A DNA stretch of 64,000 bases from Nocardia sp. CC227C (GTDB taxonomy: Bacteria; Actinomycetota; Actinomycetes; Mycobacteriales; Mycobacteriaceae), in the NCBI RefSeq assembly GCF_030767025.1, contig NZ_JASITE010000013.1, positions 1 to 64,000 of the forward strand, read 5' to 3'. Of this stretch, positions 14,909 to 23,798 are shown one piece after another. A program made the position numbers and the translations under genes. Every line of letters starts with the position of its first letter. Position 1 is the first letter of the stretch. Under the pieces are notes generated by a model. That model saw only the letters and a program-made list of their open reading frames with translations, ran no database searches and was not told the origin of the DNA.

Positions 14909-16293
14909 TCCGCGTACGAGGCCAGGAACAGCGCCTCGGCCAGCGCCATATGCTCGATCTCGGTCGGATCCACGCTCTCGTTGGGCGCGTGGATCAGGCA
15001 CTTGGGCTCCTCCACCCCCAACAGCATGATCTCGGCGTCCGGGTAGGTGTCGGCGAAGACATTGCACAGCGGGATCGCTCCGCCCTGCCCCTCGGTGGTG
15101 GCCGGGCGACCATAGGCGGCGGCCAGCGCGGCCTCCATGGCGGTGCGGGCCGGTCCACCGGCCGCCGACTCGAACGGCGCGCCGACGCCTTCGGTCTCGA
15201 TCGTCACCCGGGCGTGCCACGGCGTGTGCCGCTCCAGATGCGCGGTGAGCAGCTGCAGCGCCTGCCCCGGGTCGGTCCCGGGCGGAATCCGCAGATTGAG
15301 CCGGGCGGCGGCGGTGGGCTGGATGGCGGCCGACGACCCGATCACCTTGGGCGCGTCGATGCCGAGCACGGTCAGCGCCGGGCGCGCCCAGAGCATATCG
15401 GCGGGCGTCCCGCTGCCGACCAGCTCCACCCCGGGCAGCACGGTGGCGTCGGCCCGGAACTGCTCCGGCGGATACCGCACCCCGTCCCACACCTGGTCGT
15501 TGGCGAGGCCGTCCACGGTGGTGTTGCCGTGCTCGTCGCGCAATGTCGCCAACAGGTGGATGAGCGCCGCCAGCGCGTCCGGCGCGGCGCCGCCGAACAT
15601 GCCCGAATGCATGGGGCTGCCGAGGGTTTCGATGGTGACGACGACATTCACGTTGCCGCGCAGGGTTTCGGTGAAGGTGGGCACGCCGACCGCGAAATTG
15701 CCGGTGTCGCACATGAGGATGGTGTCGCTGCGCAGCAGGTCCACGTTCTCCGGCACGAATCGCTCCAGCCCGCCGGTGCCCTGCTCCTCGGAGCCCTCCG
15801 ACACCAAGGTCAGCCCCACCGGGAAGCCCTTGTCCCCGAGTACGTCCCGCAGTGCCCGCAGGGCGGTCAGGTGCATGACGACATTGCCCTTGCAGTCCGC
15901 CGCCCCACGGCCGTACCAGCGCCCGTCCCGCTCGGTGAGCTGCCACACCGGCGTATGCCAGGCCGCGTCGTCCAGCGGCGGTTGCACGTCGTAGTGGCAG
16001 TACAGCATGACCGTCGGCTTCCCAGCGGGTGCGGCGCAGCGGGCCACCACGGTATCGGTGCCGTCGGGGGTGGCGTACAGTCCGGCGTCGGAGAGCCCCT
16101 CGGCGGCGAAGGCATCGGCCACCCACTGCGCGGCCTTTCGGCATTCCGCGGCGGGGAACTGGCGCGGGTCGGCCACCGACTTGAACGAAACCAGTTCGGC
16201 GAGATCGGTTTTCGCCCGTGCCATGTGCTTGCGCACGGCGGCGCGCAGTGCGGCGGTACGCGGATCGTCGGCCACCGCGTCGGTATCGGTCAT
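14905..16293 (-). CDS. M20-family dipeptidase / metallopeptidase
   Basis: 462-residue di-zinc peptidase of family M20 (dipeptidase/CNDP-like). Motifs: YCHYDVQPPL with metal His100 and the following Asp102, RGAADCKGN with the bridging Asp133, SEGSEEQGTGG with the general-base Glu and metal Glu, and HAPNES with the last metal His. The lid domain lies between about residues 210 and 330. No signal peptide, so cytoplasmic. It likely cleaves dipeptides or related amides. It stands 15 bases upstream of the 16308-16778 gene in the same direction as that gene and the permease, and may be co-transcribed with them. Confidence 0.92.
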   Translation of the reverse strand: MTDTDAVADDPRTAALRAAVRKHMARAKTDLAELVSFKSVADPRQFPAAECRKAAQWVADAFAAEGLSDAGLYATPDGTDTVVARCAAPAGKPTVMLYCHYDVQPPLDDAAWHTPVWQLTERDGRWYGRGAADCKGNVVMHLTALRALRDVLGDKGFPVGLTLVSEGSEEQGTGGLERFVPENVDLLRSDTILMCDTGNFAVGVPTFTETLRGNVNVVVTIETLGSPMHSGMFGGAAPDALAALIHLLATLRDEHGNTTVDGLANDQVWDGVRYPPEQFRADATVLPGVELVGSGTPADMLWARPALTVLGIDAPKVIGSSAAIQPTAAARLNLRIPPGTDPGQALQLLTAHLERHTPWHARVTIETEGVGAPFESAAGGPARTAMEAALAAAYGRPATTEGQGGAIPLCNVFADTYPDAEIMLLGVEEPKCLIHAPNESVDPTEIEHMALAEALFLASYAD

Positions 16294-16307
16294 AGCGAGC
16301 TCCTGTC

Positions 16308-16778
16308 TTACCGGTTGCCTCGAGATTTCAGCGTGTCACCGGTTCTCAGTGTTCCCGTCTCCTCGAGATAGGCGGCGAGCCGATCCGGGCAGTAGGTCTC
16401 GATGGCCAGGGCGGTGGCCGCGAGCAGATCGCGGTCGGCGATGACCGGCCGGGTGCCCGGACCGGTCGCGCCGTTGCTGATGGCGGCCTGGTAGCGCGCC
16501 TTGATCAGCGGGGACGACGGATCCTGGCATACCAGCCCGCCGTCGGTGCCGAGGGAGTTGGCGATGACCCGGGGATCGGGCGCGGCCAGTCCCGCGGCGA
16601 GCAGCCGGGCGTGCAGCCGCTCGGCCTCGGTGGTGGCGGCGTCGCCATCGCGGATCTGCTCGAACACGATCACCCCGGCCACCGCGACGGCCACCAGCAC
16701 GGCGGCCACCGCGAGGTAGACGATCCGTCGCCCGCGTGCCGAAACCTGCTCGGGCTCCGGCCGTTCGACTTCGCTCAT
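16308..16778 (-). CDS. Membrane-anchored protein of unknown function
   Basis: 156 residues. After a charged N-terminus there is one membrane segment (IVYLAVAAVLVAVAVAGVIV at about 19-38), then an extracytoplasmic helical domain with two cysteines (CQDP and YCPD) that could pair. Its ATG overlaps the permease stop (ATGA, 16775-16778), so translation is coupled and the protein may support the antiporter. The conserved-looking PVIADRDLLAATALAIETYC suggests a folded domain, but I do not recognise the family. Confidence 0.8.
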   Translation of the reverse strand: MSEVERPEPEQVSARGRRIVYLAVAAVLVAVAVAGVIVFEQIRDGDAATTEAERLHARLLAAGLAAPDPRVIANSLGTDGGLVCQDPSSPLIKARYQAAISNGATGPGTRPVIADRDLLAATALAIETYCPDRLAAYLEETGTLRTGDTLKSRGNR

Positions 16779-18196
16779 GCCAGTGCCTCCTGTGGCTCGT
16801 CGATCTTCCAGGCGGGCTTGCGCAGACGCAGGAACAGGTACGGGATCACCAGCCCGACGACGCCCGCGCCGAGCCCGACCAGCAGCACGTAACCGAGCGG
16901 GCTGCCGCTGCCGTACTGCGAGGGCGGGACGAATCCGATGAGGAACGCCGCGAGCGAGGAGGCGATGCCGACGCCGCACAGGGCGACCAGCATGGGGGCG
17001 CGGTACCCGCGCGGATGATCGGGCCGGTCGCGGCGCAGCCGCACCGCCGCCACGAACATGAGCACGTACATGATCAGGTACACCTGCGTGGTGATCACCG
17101 ACAGGATCCAGTAGGCGCTGGAGACGTCGGGGATGAAGGCGTAGAGCAGTGCCAGCAGCGTGGTCACCACGCCCTGCGCGACGAGCATGTTCTGTTGCAC
17201 CCCATGCTTGTTCACGCGGGTGAGCACGGGCGGCAGATACCCTTCCTTGCGCCCGATGAGCAGCAGTCCCCTGGACGGCCCGGCCAGCCAGGTGAGCATG
17301 CCGCCCAGGGCCGCGGCCACCAGCATGACGCCGAGGATCGGGGTCAGGAAACCGATGTGGAAGTGGTTGAAGAATCCGTCGAACGCCTGCATGACGCCCG
17401 CGGTCAGGCTGAGGTTCTTCGACGGCACCACCCAGCTGATCACGATGGCCGGAATGATGAAGATGGCCAGCACCAGCAGCACGGCCAGCGCCATGGCCCT
17501 CGGATACTCCTTGCCGGGGTTCTTCAGCGCGGACACGTGCACGGCGTTCATCTCCATGCCCGCGTAGGACAGGAAGTTGTTGACGATGAGCACCAGGCTG
17601 GCCAACCCGGTCCAGGCCGGGAGCAGATGTCCGGCGTCCATGGGCGCGGCCGGTTCGTTGCCCTGCGCCAGGAAGACGAAGCCGAGCGCCACCAGCAGCG
17701 CGCCCGGTATCAGGGTGCCGATGATAAGCCCCGCACTCGACAGTCCCGCAACGGTTTTGGTGCCCTGCGAGGAGATGTACACCGCCGCCCAGTAGATGGT
17801 GACGATGACGAAGGCCACGTACACGCCATCGGCCGCCAGCGACGGGTCGATGATGTAGGCGAAGGTGCTCGCCACGTAGGCGAGCAGACTCGGGTAGTAG
17901 AAGATGGTCATGGCGAACTGGCACCACACCGCCAGGAACCCCGCCGGTTGCGAGATCCCCTCCCCCACCCACCTGTACACCCCGCCCGCCCAGCCGGAGG
18001 CCAGCTCCGCCGCCACGAAGGCGGTGGGCAGCAGGAACAGCACGGCGGGCAGCAGGTAGAGGAAGACGCACGCGAGGCCGTAGACCGCCATGGTGGGCGC
18101 GGCCCGCAGGCTGGCCACCGAACTGGTGGTCATGAGTGCCAGCGTGATCCAGGAGATGTAGTTGGTGGCCGTCGCAGCCCTGGTCGTGGCCATCAT
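16775..18196 (-). CDS. APC-family amino-acid permease, GadC-like antiporter
   Basis: 473 residues from ATG 18196 (ATG 18193 is equivalent), about 12 membrane helices. It belongs to the amino acid-polyamine-organocation superfamily, in outline the glutamate:GABA antiporter group, with NYISWITLALMTTSSVASLR at the first helix and ASGWAGGVYRWVGEG at the second. Such antiporters exchange glutamate for GABA in acid resistance. The divergent neighbour is a ruined glutamate decarboxylase gene, which supports that role and suggests that the transporter now works alone or on other amino acids. The two downstream genes follow in the same direction. Confidence 0.88.
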   Translation of the reverse strand: MMATTRAATATNYISWITLALMTTSSVASLRAAPTMAVYGLACVFLYLLPAVLFLLPTAFVAAELASGWAGGVYRWVGEGISQPAGFLAVWCQFAMTIFYYPSLLAYVASTFAYIIDPSLAADGVYVAFVIVTIYWAAVYISSQGTKTVAGLSSAGLIIGTLIPGALLVALGFVFLAQGNEPAAPMDAGHLLPAWTGLASLVLIVNNFLSYAGMEMNAVHVSALKNPGKEYPRAMALAVLLVLAIFIIPAIVISWVVPSKNLSLTAGVMQAFDGFFNHFHIGFLTPILGVMLVAAALGGMLTWLAGPSRGLLLIGRKEGYLPPVLTRVNKHGVQQNMLVAQGVVTTLLALLYAFIPDVSSAYWILSVITTQVYLIMYVLMFVAAVRLRRDRPDHPRGYRAPMLVALCGVGIASSLAAFLIGFVPPSQYGSGSPLGYVLLVGLGAGVVGLVIPYLFLRLRKPAWKIDEPQEALA

Positions 18197-18359
18197 CGGA
18201 CCACGCGCTCCACGCCTTGCCGATTGTCCATATGCAGGATAGTAACCTTTCAGCAATCGAATTCCGATTACGAAACGGTATGCTGTTCAATCAGTTTCGA
18301 ATGTCGATAATCCGACATTCGACTGACGGCAAACTTCGCTGCGAACCGGAGGCACGATG

Positions 18360-19027
18360 GCCGACCAGCCCGAATCCGACGACCTTCTGCACCACCTGGG
18401 TGGACGATCAGGCTCGGCGGCTCATGAACGACTCCATCGACAAGAACATCGTCGACAAGGACGAATACCCGCAGACCGCCGAGCTCGAGCGACGCGGCGT
18501 GCGCATGGTGGCCGACCTGTGGCACGCCCCCGACCCGGCCGCCGCGCCGGGCACCTCCACCACCGGTTCCAGCGAGGCCGCCATGCTGGGCGGCCTGGCC
18601 GCCGAATTCCGCTGGCGCGCACGCGGCGGCACGGGAACACCCAACTTCGTGTGCGGCCCGGACCGGCCTCGACATCCCCGTCCACGTCGATGCCGCCAGC
18701 GGTGGCTTCCTCGCCCCGTTCCGCGCTCCGGAGCTGGAGTGGGACTTCCGGCTGCCCCGGGTGAAGTCCATCAACGCCTCCGGCCACAAAACCGGCCTGG
18801 CCCCGCTCGGCGCGGAGAACGAGACCGTCATGCGCGCGGTGCTCCCCCACGGCTTCAGCGTCGACATGGTCGATCTGCTGCTCGCCGATCTGGAGCGCGG
18901 CGTCGCCCAGCTGCGCGAGAATCCCCGGTCCACCCCGCTCACCCGGGCGGATGTCGGCGGCTTCACGCACTCGGCCACGGCTGCCGTGCCGATTTCGACT
19001 GCCAACGAATCCGGCTCGAAGCGGTAG
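18360..19027 (+). pseudogene. Glutamate decarboxylase, decayed
   Basis: Clear pieces of a PLP-dependent glutamate decarboxylase in two frames. The first frame has TTFCTTWVDDQARRLMND, DKDEYPQTAELERRGVRMVA and STTGSSEAAMLGG up to about 18660. The second frame has DIPVHVDAASGGFLAPF, the PLP-lysine motif SINASGHKTGLAPLG and a C-terminal HGFSVDMVDLLLADLE. Compared with the family the N-terminus is missing, about 60 residues are lost between the two pieces, and over 100 residues are lost after GLAPLG. It is therefore non-functional. It is divergent from the GadC-like gene, recalling a gadB-gadC pair. Confidence 0.88.
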
Positions 19028-19162
19028 CGGAACGCGCCGTCGCCGGGCGGGCGTGCCGATGCCGAACGTCCCGCGGCTCCGGCTCGACTCAGTAGCCGGA
19101 ACGAACTGTCGCCGGGCGGGCGCGGAAGTCCGGCCGGGGCCGCCGCACCCGCGGGCGACAGC

Positions 19163-21337
19163 TCAGCGGTCGGCCAGCCCCACCTTCTCCAGCACCCAGG
19201 CGAATTCGAAGGCGACTTCCTTCCACTTCTCGTAGCGGCCCGACACGCCACCGTGCCCGGCGGTCATCTCGGTCTTGAGCAGCAGTTGGCTGTCGCCGGT
19301 CTTGGTGGCGCGCAGTTTCGCGACCCACTTGGCCGGTTCCACGTAGAGCACGCGGGTGTCGTTGAGGCTGGTGATGGCCAGAATGGGCGGGTAGTCCACC
19401 GCCGCCACGTTCTCGTACGGCGAGTACGACTTCATGTACTCGTAGACTTCCTTGTCCGCCAAGGGATTTCCCCACTCGTCCCATTCGATCACGGTGAGCG
19501 GGAGCGAGGGGTCGAGAATGGAGGTCAGCGGGTCCACGAAGGGGACGTTGGCCAGGATGCCCGCGAACAGCTCCGGCGCGAGATTGGCCACCGCGCCCAC
19601 CAGCAGACCGCCCGCGCTGCCGCCGTCGGCGATCATGCGGTCGGGCGCGGTGACGCCGGTGTCGACGAGATGCCGTGCGCAGGAGACGAAGTCGGTGAAG
19701 GTGTTCTTCTTGGTGAGCGTCTTGCCGTGCTCGTACCAGAGGCGGCCCATCTCACCGCCGCCGCGCACGTGCGCGACCGCGAACACCATGCCGCGATCCA
19801 GCAGCGACAGCCGCGCCACCGAGAAGCCGGGATCGATGCTGGCCTCGTAGGAGCCGTAACCGTAGAGCAGCAGCGGTTTCGGGCCGTCGCCGAGATCCTT
19901 GCGCTTGACGATGGAGATCGGGATGCGGGTGCCGTCCGCGGCCACCGCCCAGTCCCGATGCTGCTCGTAGTCGTCGGCCTGGAAGTCGCCGAGCACCGGC
20001 TGCTCCTTGCGCAGCAGCATCTCCCCGGTGGCGGGCACGAAGTCGAAGATCCGCATCGGCGTGATGAAGGAGGTGACCCCCATGCGCAGCGTCGGCTGCT
20101 CCCACTCCGGATTGGAGCCCAGCCCGGCGGCGAACAGCTCCAGGCCGAACTGGATCTCGGCGAGTTCACCGTAACCGTCGGCGGTCAGCGGCCACACCGC
20201 CACCCGCGGCAGCGCCTCGCGGCGGTAGGACAGCACCAGCTTGTCGGAGAAGGCGTCGACATCCTCGAGCCGCACATCGTCGCGGTGACCGATGAGCACG
20301 CGCTGATTCGCGGGATCGTCGACCGGGGCCTCGGCGAGCACGAAGTTCTCCGCCTTCACGCCGTCGACGACATCGTTGTGCAGGATGAGCAGCCGGTCCT
20401 CGCCGCCGATGACGGCGTGTTCGGCCGAGTACTCCACGCCCTCGCGGCGCGGCATGAGCACCCGGAAATCGCCCTCGGGATTGTCGGACTCCAGGATCCA
20501 GCCCTCGGTGGTGATCTTGGAGCCGACCCAGACGACGAGGTACTTCTCCGAGCGGGTGGCGCCGATGCTGACCCAGTAGCGCTCGTCGGGCTCGTGGAAG
20601 ACCTTGACGTCGGCGTCCTGGGCGGTGCCCAGGCGATGCCGCCACACGGTGTCGGGCCGCCAGGATTCGTCGACGGTCTGATAGAAGACGTGGGTGCCGT
20701 CCAGCGACCAGGTCGCGCCCGGCGCGGTGCCCGGGATCTCGTCGGCCAGCGCCTGCCCGGTCTCCAGATTCTTGAAGCGCAGCACGTAGCGCTCGTCGCC
20801 GACGGTGTCGACGGAATAGGCCAGCAGGTCGCCCGCGTGGCTGATGGAGAACGCGCCGAGGGCGAAGAAGTCGTGCCCCTCGGCCAGTTCGTTGCTGTCC
20901 AGCAGCACCTGCTCGCCGGGGACCTCGGTGCCCACCTCGAGCTGCGGCGGCGTCCAGTCGTCCCGCTCGCCGACGGGGCAGCGGCAGTGCACGCCGTACT
21001 GTTTGCCCTCGAAGCTGCGCGAGTAGTACCACCAGTCGCCCATGCGCGTCGGCACCGACAGATCGGTCTCCTGCGTGCGGGACTTGATCTCGTCGAAGAT
21101 CCGCTCCCGCAGCGGCTCCAGTTGCGCCGTCTGCGCGTCGGTGTAGGCGTTCTCCGCCTCCAGATACGCGATGACCTCGGGATTCTCCTTGTCCCGCAGC
21201 CACTCGTAGTCATCGGTGAACACGTCACCGTGATGGACGCGCTCCGCCGGAACCCGCTTCGCGATCGGCGCGGTCACCATGGATTCGGTCACCACGGATT
21301 CGGAGGTCGTCGCTGCGCTACCACTGTCCAGAGCCAT
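19163..21337 (-). CDS. ptrB: Oligopeptidase B (prolyl-oligopeptidase family S9)
   Basis: 724 residues from ATG 21337. Serine peptidase of clan SC that cuts peptides after Arg or Lys, in the cytoplasm. The N-terminal half is a seven-bladed propeller; the C-terminal alpha/beta hydrolase carries Ser574 in GGSAGG, Asp660 in LNDTRV and His695 in AGHGG. HVRGGGEMGRLWYEHGK and FTDFVSCARHLV are typical of PtrB. The length is full. In mycobacteria ptrB lies between purB and purS, as here. The upstream region has a tandem 20-base repeat. It follows the gad pseudogene in convergent orientation. Confidence 0.95.
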   Translation of the reverse strand: MALDSGSAATTSESVVTESMVTAPIAKRVPAERVHHGDVFTDDYEWLRDKENPEVIAYLEAENAYTDAQTAQLEPLRERIFDEIKSRTQETDLSVPTRMGDWWYYSRSFEGKQYGVHCRCPVGERDDWTPPQLEVGTEVPGEQVLLDSNELAEGHDFFALGAFSISHAGDLLAYSVDTVGDERYVLRFKNLETGQALADEIPGTAPGATWSLDGTHVFYQTVDESWRPDTVWRHRLGTAQDADVKVFHEPDERYWVSIGATRSEKYLVVWVGSKITTEGWILESDNPEGDFRVLMPRREGVEYSAEHAVIGGEDRLLILHNDVVDGVKAENFVLAEAPVDDPANQRVLIGHRDDVRLEDVDAFSDKLVLSYRREALPRVAVWPLTADGYGELAEIQFGLELFAAGLGSNPEWEQPTLRMGVTSFITPMRIFDFVPATGEMLLRKEQPVLGDFQADDYEQHRDWAVAADGTRIPISIVKRKDLGDGPKPLLLYGYGSYEASIDPGFSVARLSLLDRGMVFAVAHVRGGGEMGRLWYEHGKTLTKKNTFTDFVSCARHLVDTGVTAPDRMIADGGSAGGLLVGAVANLAPELFAGILANVPFVDPLTSILDPSLPLTVIEWDEWGNPLADKEVYEYMKSYSPYENVAAVDYPPILAITSLNDTRVLYVEPAKWVAKLRATKTGDSQLLLKTEMTAGHGGVSGRYEKWKEVAFEFAWVLEKVGLADR

Positions 21338-21390
21338 GCGATCCACCGTAGTGCGCAACCCCGCCCACGCGGCGCGCACCCGGTCCCCAT

Positions 21391-21430
21391 TGCCGCGCGG
21401 GCTGTACGTTTGCCGCGCGGGATGTACGTT
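21391..21430. repeat. Tandem 20-base repeat upstream of ptrB
   Basis: TGCCGCGCGGGCTGTACGTT at 21391-21410 is followed directly by TGCCGCGCGGGATGTACGTT at 21411-21430, two units with one mismatch. They lie 54-93 bases upstream of the ptrB ATG (minus strand), where a regulator could bind side by side. No known operator was recognised. Confidence 0.7.
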
Positions 21431-21525
21431 TCGTCCTGCTTGCCGCCGATGCGGCGGCGTTTCGGGAGTCGTGACCACCACCGTCGTACTCAGGCTACGA
21501 CGGCTCGGACCCGGAGTGCCGACGG

Positions 21526-21741
21526 CTACCGCAGCCGACGACGGCCGTTACCGGCCAGATGGCGATTCTGCTCGTAGAGGTAGAAGACCGCCGCCTTGCG
21601 TCGTTCGCATTGATCGGTCGGGCAACTTCGGTGGATTCGCAGAATGCTCTGTGCCAATTCGATGGTGAAGCGACCGGGCACGACCTCACAACTATCGGAG
21701 ATGGGAGCTGCTCGCTGAGGGGACCATGGCGTGCGCACCAT
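21526..21741 (-). CDS. Small Cys-containing hypothetical protein
   Basis: About 71 residues if started at ATG 21741 (the next codon, GTG, would give better spacing to the GGAGG that touches the ATG; a TTG at 21792 is a further option). The coherent part is TIELAQSILRIHRSCPTDQC, then ERRKAAVFYLYEQNRHLAG, a helical segment with two cysteines five residues apart. I believe it is a small actinobacterial hypothetical rather than chance because of this composition and the strong ribosome site. It is divergent from the DUF397 gene at 21854. Function unknown. Confidence 0.5.
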   Translation of the reverse strand: MVRTPWSPQRAAPISDSCEVVPGRFTIELAQSILRIHRSCPTDQCERRKAAVFYLYEQNRHLAGNGRRRLR

Positions 21742-21853
21742 ACCTCCTTCCTGCTGACACAGAATGGAATATCCGATCCGGGCAGCCCGCAAACCCTGGC
21801 ACTATGAGTGCGACCCAAATCACCGTCCGGTACCACCACGCACAGGAGTCCGA

Positions 21854-22069
21854 GTGGAAGCCAAGAACCGTGAGATCGAGCCCGACGCCGTGTGGCGGCG
21901 CAGCACCGACACCGGCGACGGTGTCGAGGTAGCCTTCCTGGCCAGCGGAAATATCGGATTGCGCAATTCCGCCGACCCGGACGGCCCGGTGCTCGTCTTC
22001 ACCCCCGGCGAGTGGGCGGCCTTCGTCGCCGGTGCCAAGGACGGTGAATTCAACCGCCCCCGCAGCTGA
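21854..22069 (+). CDS. DUF397 protein
   Basis: 71 residues from GTG 21854, preceded by AGGAG with 5-base spacing. It has the DUF397 pattern: Trp/Ser start (AVWRRSTDTGDGVEVAF), a central RNSADPDGPVLVFT and the end GEWAAFVAGAKDGEF. DUF397 proteins are small actinobacterial partners usually encoded beside an XRE regulator and linked to development or antibiotic control in Streptomyces. No XRE gene is adjacent here; the two in the window are over 12 kb away. It converges on the esterase gene. Confidence 0.88.
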   Translation: MEAKNREIEPDAVWRRSTDTGDGVEVAFLASGNIGLRNSADPDGPVLVFTPGEWAAFVAGAKDGEFNRPRS

Positions 22070-22081
22070 TTCGCCGGCGGG

Positions 22082-23041
22082 TCAGGCCCCGATCGCCCCG
22101 GCGATGGTCGGCCACGACGAATGCAGTGTGTCCCGCCAGTACGACCAGGAATGCGTGCCCACCGGGCTGTGGTCGACCCGCGCCGGAATGCCGAGCTCCC
22201 GCAGACGGCCCTCGAACGCGGTCACGCACGCGTTGACACCGAATTCGATGGGACCGCCGAAGAAGATGTTCTCCGGCAGCTGGGGTTTGATCTCCAACTC
22301 GTGCGGGCCGGGCAGCCCGGTTCCGGTGGACAGGTAAACGGTCTTGCCCCGCAGGCGATCCGCCAGCAGCGCCGGATTGTGCTCGGCCCACGCGGGGCTC
22401 GACACCGGGCCCCACATATTGAACGGATTGCCCCCGCGGTTGGCGATGGAGAACAGGATCGCGCCCTGGGCGATCGAGGTGTCCGGGCAGGCGCTGTAGC
22501 CCGCCACCGCGCGGTACAGGTCGGGTCGCCGCGTCGCCAGGATGAAGGCCGCGTTGCCGCCCATGGACAGGCCGCCGATGGCGTTCACGCCATTGCCGGC
22601 GAAATGGCTGTCGATGATCGGCGGCAGTTCCTCGGTGAGGAAGGTCTCCCAGCGGTACCGGCCGAATTTCGGATCGTCGGCGATCCAGTCGGTGTAGTAG
22701 CTGGCCTGCCCGCCCATCGGCAGCACCACGTTGACGTTCTTGCCGCGGAAGAACGGTTCGGCGTCGGTGGCATTGGTCCAGGTGCTCTGCTCCGCACCGG
22801 GATCGAGGCCGTCGAGGAGATAGTAGGAGGGCCGGGATCCGCCGCCCGCCGGATGCAGGACCTGCACCTGAATCGTGCGGTTCATGGCGGCGGACCGGAT
22901 GAAGATCGCCGAGCGCGTGGGACCGAGGTCGTCGATACGGACGACCTGCGCCGCACTCGCGGTTGCCGGCTCGGCCAGCACCGGGCTCAGCAAACCGACA
23001 GCGATCGAAAGAACAGCTGCCGCAACGACTCTACGATACAT
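22082..23041 (-). CDS. Antigen-85-like secreted esterase / mycolyltransferase
   Basis: 319 residues from ATG 23041. A signal peptide (VVAAAVLSIAVGLLSPVLA) is followed by an alpha/beta-hydrolase domain of the esterase D/antigen 85 group. The nucleophile is Ser159 in GGLSMGGNAAF; a His in GTHSWSYW near the end completes the triad. PMGGQASYYTDW resembles the family substrate loop. Antigen 85 proteins transfer mycolic acid between trehalose and arabinogalactan outside the membrane; whether this member does so or is a plain esterase cannot be told from sequence. Confidence 0.9.
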   Translation of the reverse strand: MYRRVVAAAVLSIAVGLLSPVLAEPATASAAQVVRIDDLGPTRSAIFIRSAAMNRTIQVQVLHPAGGGSRPSYYLLDGLDPGAEQSTWTNATDAEPFFRGKNVNVVLPMGGQASYYTDWIADDPKFGRYRWETFLTEELPPIIDSHFAGNGVNAIGGLSMGGNAAFILATRRPDLYRAVAGYSACPDTSIAQGAILFSIANRGGNPFNMWGPVSSPAWAEHNPALLADRLRGKTVYLSTGTGLPGPHELEIKPQLPENIFFGGPIEFGVNACVTAFEGRLRELGIPARVDHSPVGTHSWSYWRDTLHSSWPTIAGAIGA

Positions 23042-23178
23042 ATCCCCACCTCCGTCAAGCCCACCACGAGAGGGGTTACACGTTACCCATACGGATGCAC
23101 GGAGGGGCGGGAACGGCGATACGGCGTGTCTTTGGCAAACCACATGGTACGCATATGGTAATGCTCCCCGGCTATGAC

Positions 23179-23604
23179 TTACAGCCGCTCCAACGCGCCC
23201 CGGATCGAGCCCGCCAGATAGTCCAGATCCGCACGCTGCGGCGTCGTCGGCCGCCCCCGCAACCCGAAGCCGTCGCCCGGCGTGCGGGGAATCACATGCA
23301 GGTGCACATGGAACACCTCCTGCCCCGCCGTCACCCCGTCGGCGAGGAAGAAATTCACCCCGTCGCAGCCCACCTCCGACTCCCGCAGCGCCGCGGCGAG
23401 GCGCTGCCCGACCTGAAACAGCTTCCCGCCGACCACCGGATCCAGCTCCGCCAGACTCTTGGCCGGATTCTTGGGGATCACCAGCAGATGCCCGGGCGTG
23501 AACGGCCGAATGTCCATGAACGCCAACACATCATCGTCCTCGTACACCTTGGACGAAGGTGCGCGACCGGCGACGATATCGGCGAAGATCGTGTACGGAT
23601 TCAT
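23179..23604 (-). CDS. HIT-family hydrolase 1
   Basis: 141 residues with the histidine-triad motif FHVHLHVIPR near residue 105 and the N-terminal NPYTIFADIVAGRAPSSKVY. HIT proteins hydrolyse nucleotide phosphoramidates or dinucleoside polyphosphates in the cytoplasm. The gene lies between the esterase and purB on the same strand as purB, with about 190 bases before it that contain no gene. A second HIT gene is at 31656, only distantly similar. Confidence 0.93.
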   Translation of the reverse strand: MNPYTIFADIVAGRAPSSKVYEDDDVLAFMDIRPFTPGHLLVIPKNPAKSLAELDPVVGGKLFQVGQRLAAALRESEVGCDGVNFFLADGVTAGQEVFHVHLHVIPRTPGDGFGLRGRPTTPQRADLDYLAGSIRGALERL

Positions 23605-23798
23605 GCCCGCAGCCTAGGACCACTGCCGACGACGCTCAGCCACGAGCCGATCCGCGCAGGTCGACACCGCGCACCGGCGGGACGCAGGCCGCGCGCACAC
23701 CGGTCGCGGCGCGCGGACGGCGGTGGTCGAGATCGCGAACGAACTGCCGCCGCCGCACCGCATTGCGGCTCCGCCGAGAGCGGAAGACGTTCTCCCCC

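Noticed and set aside
19253..21577. Plus-strand open frame of 774 codons opposite ptrB
   Set aside because: The composition (His, Gly, Arg, Val runs) is typical of antisense frames; ptrB on the other strand has all catalytic motifs.
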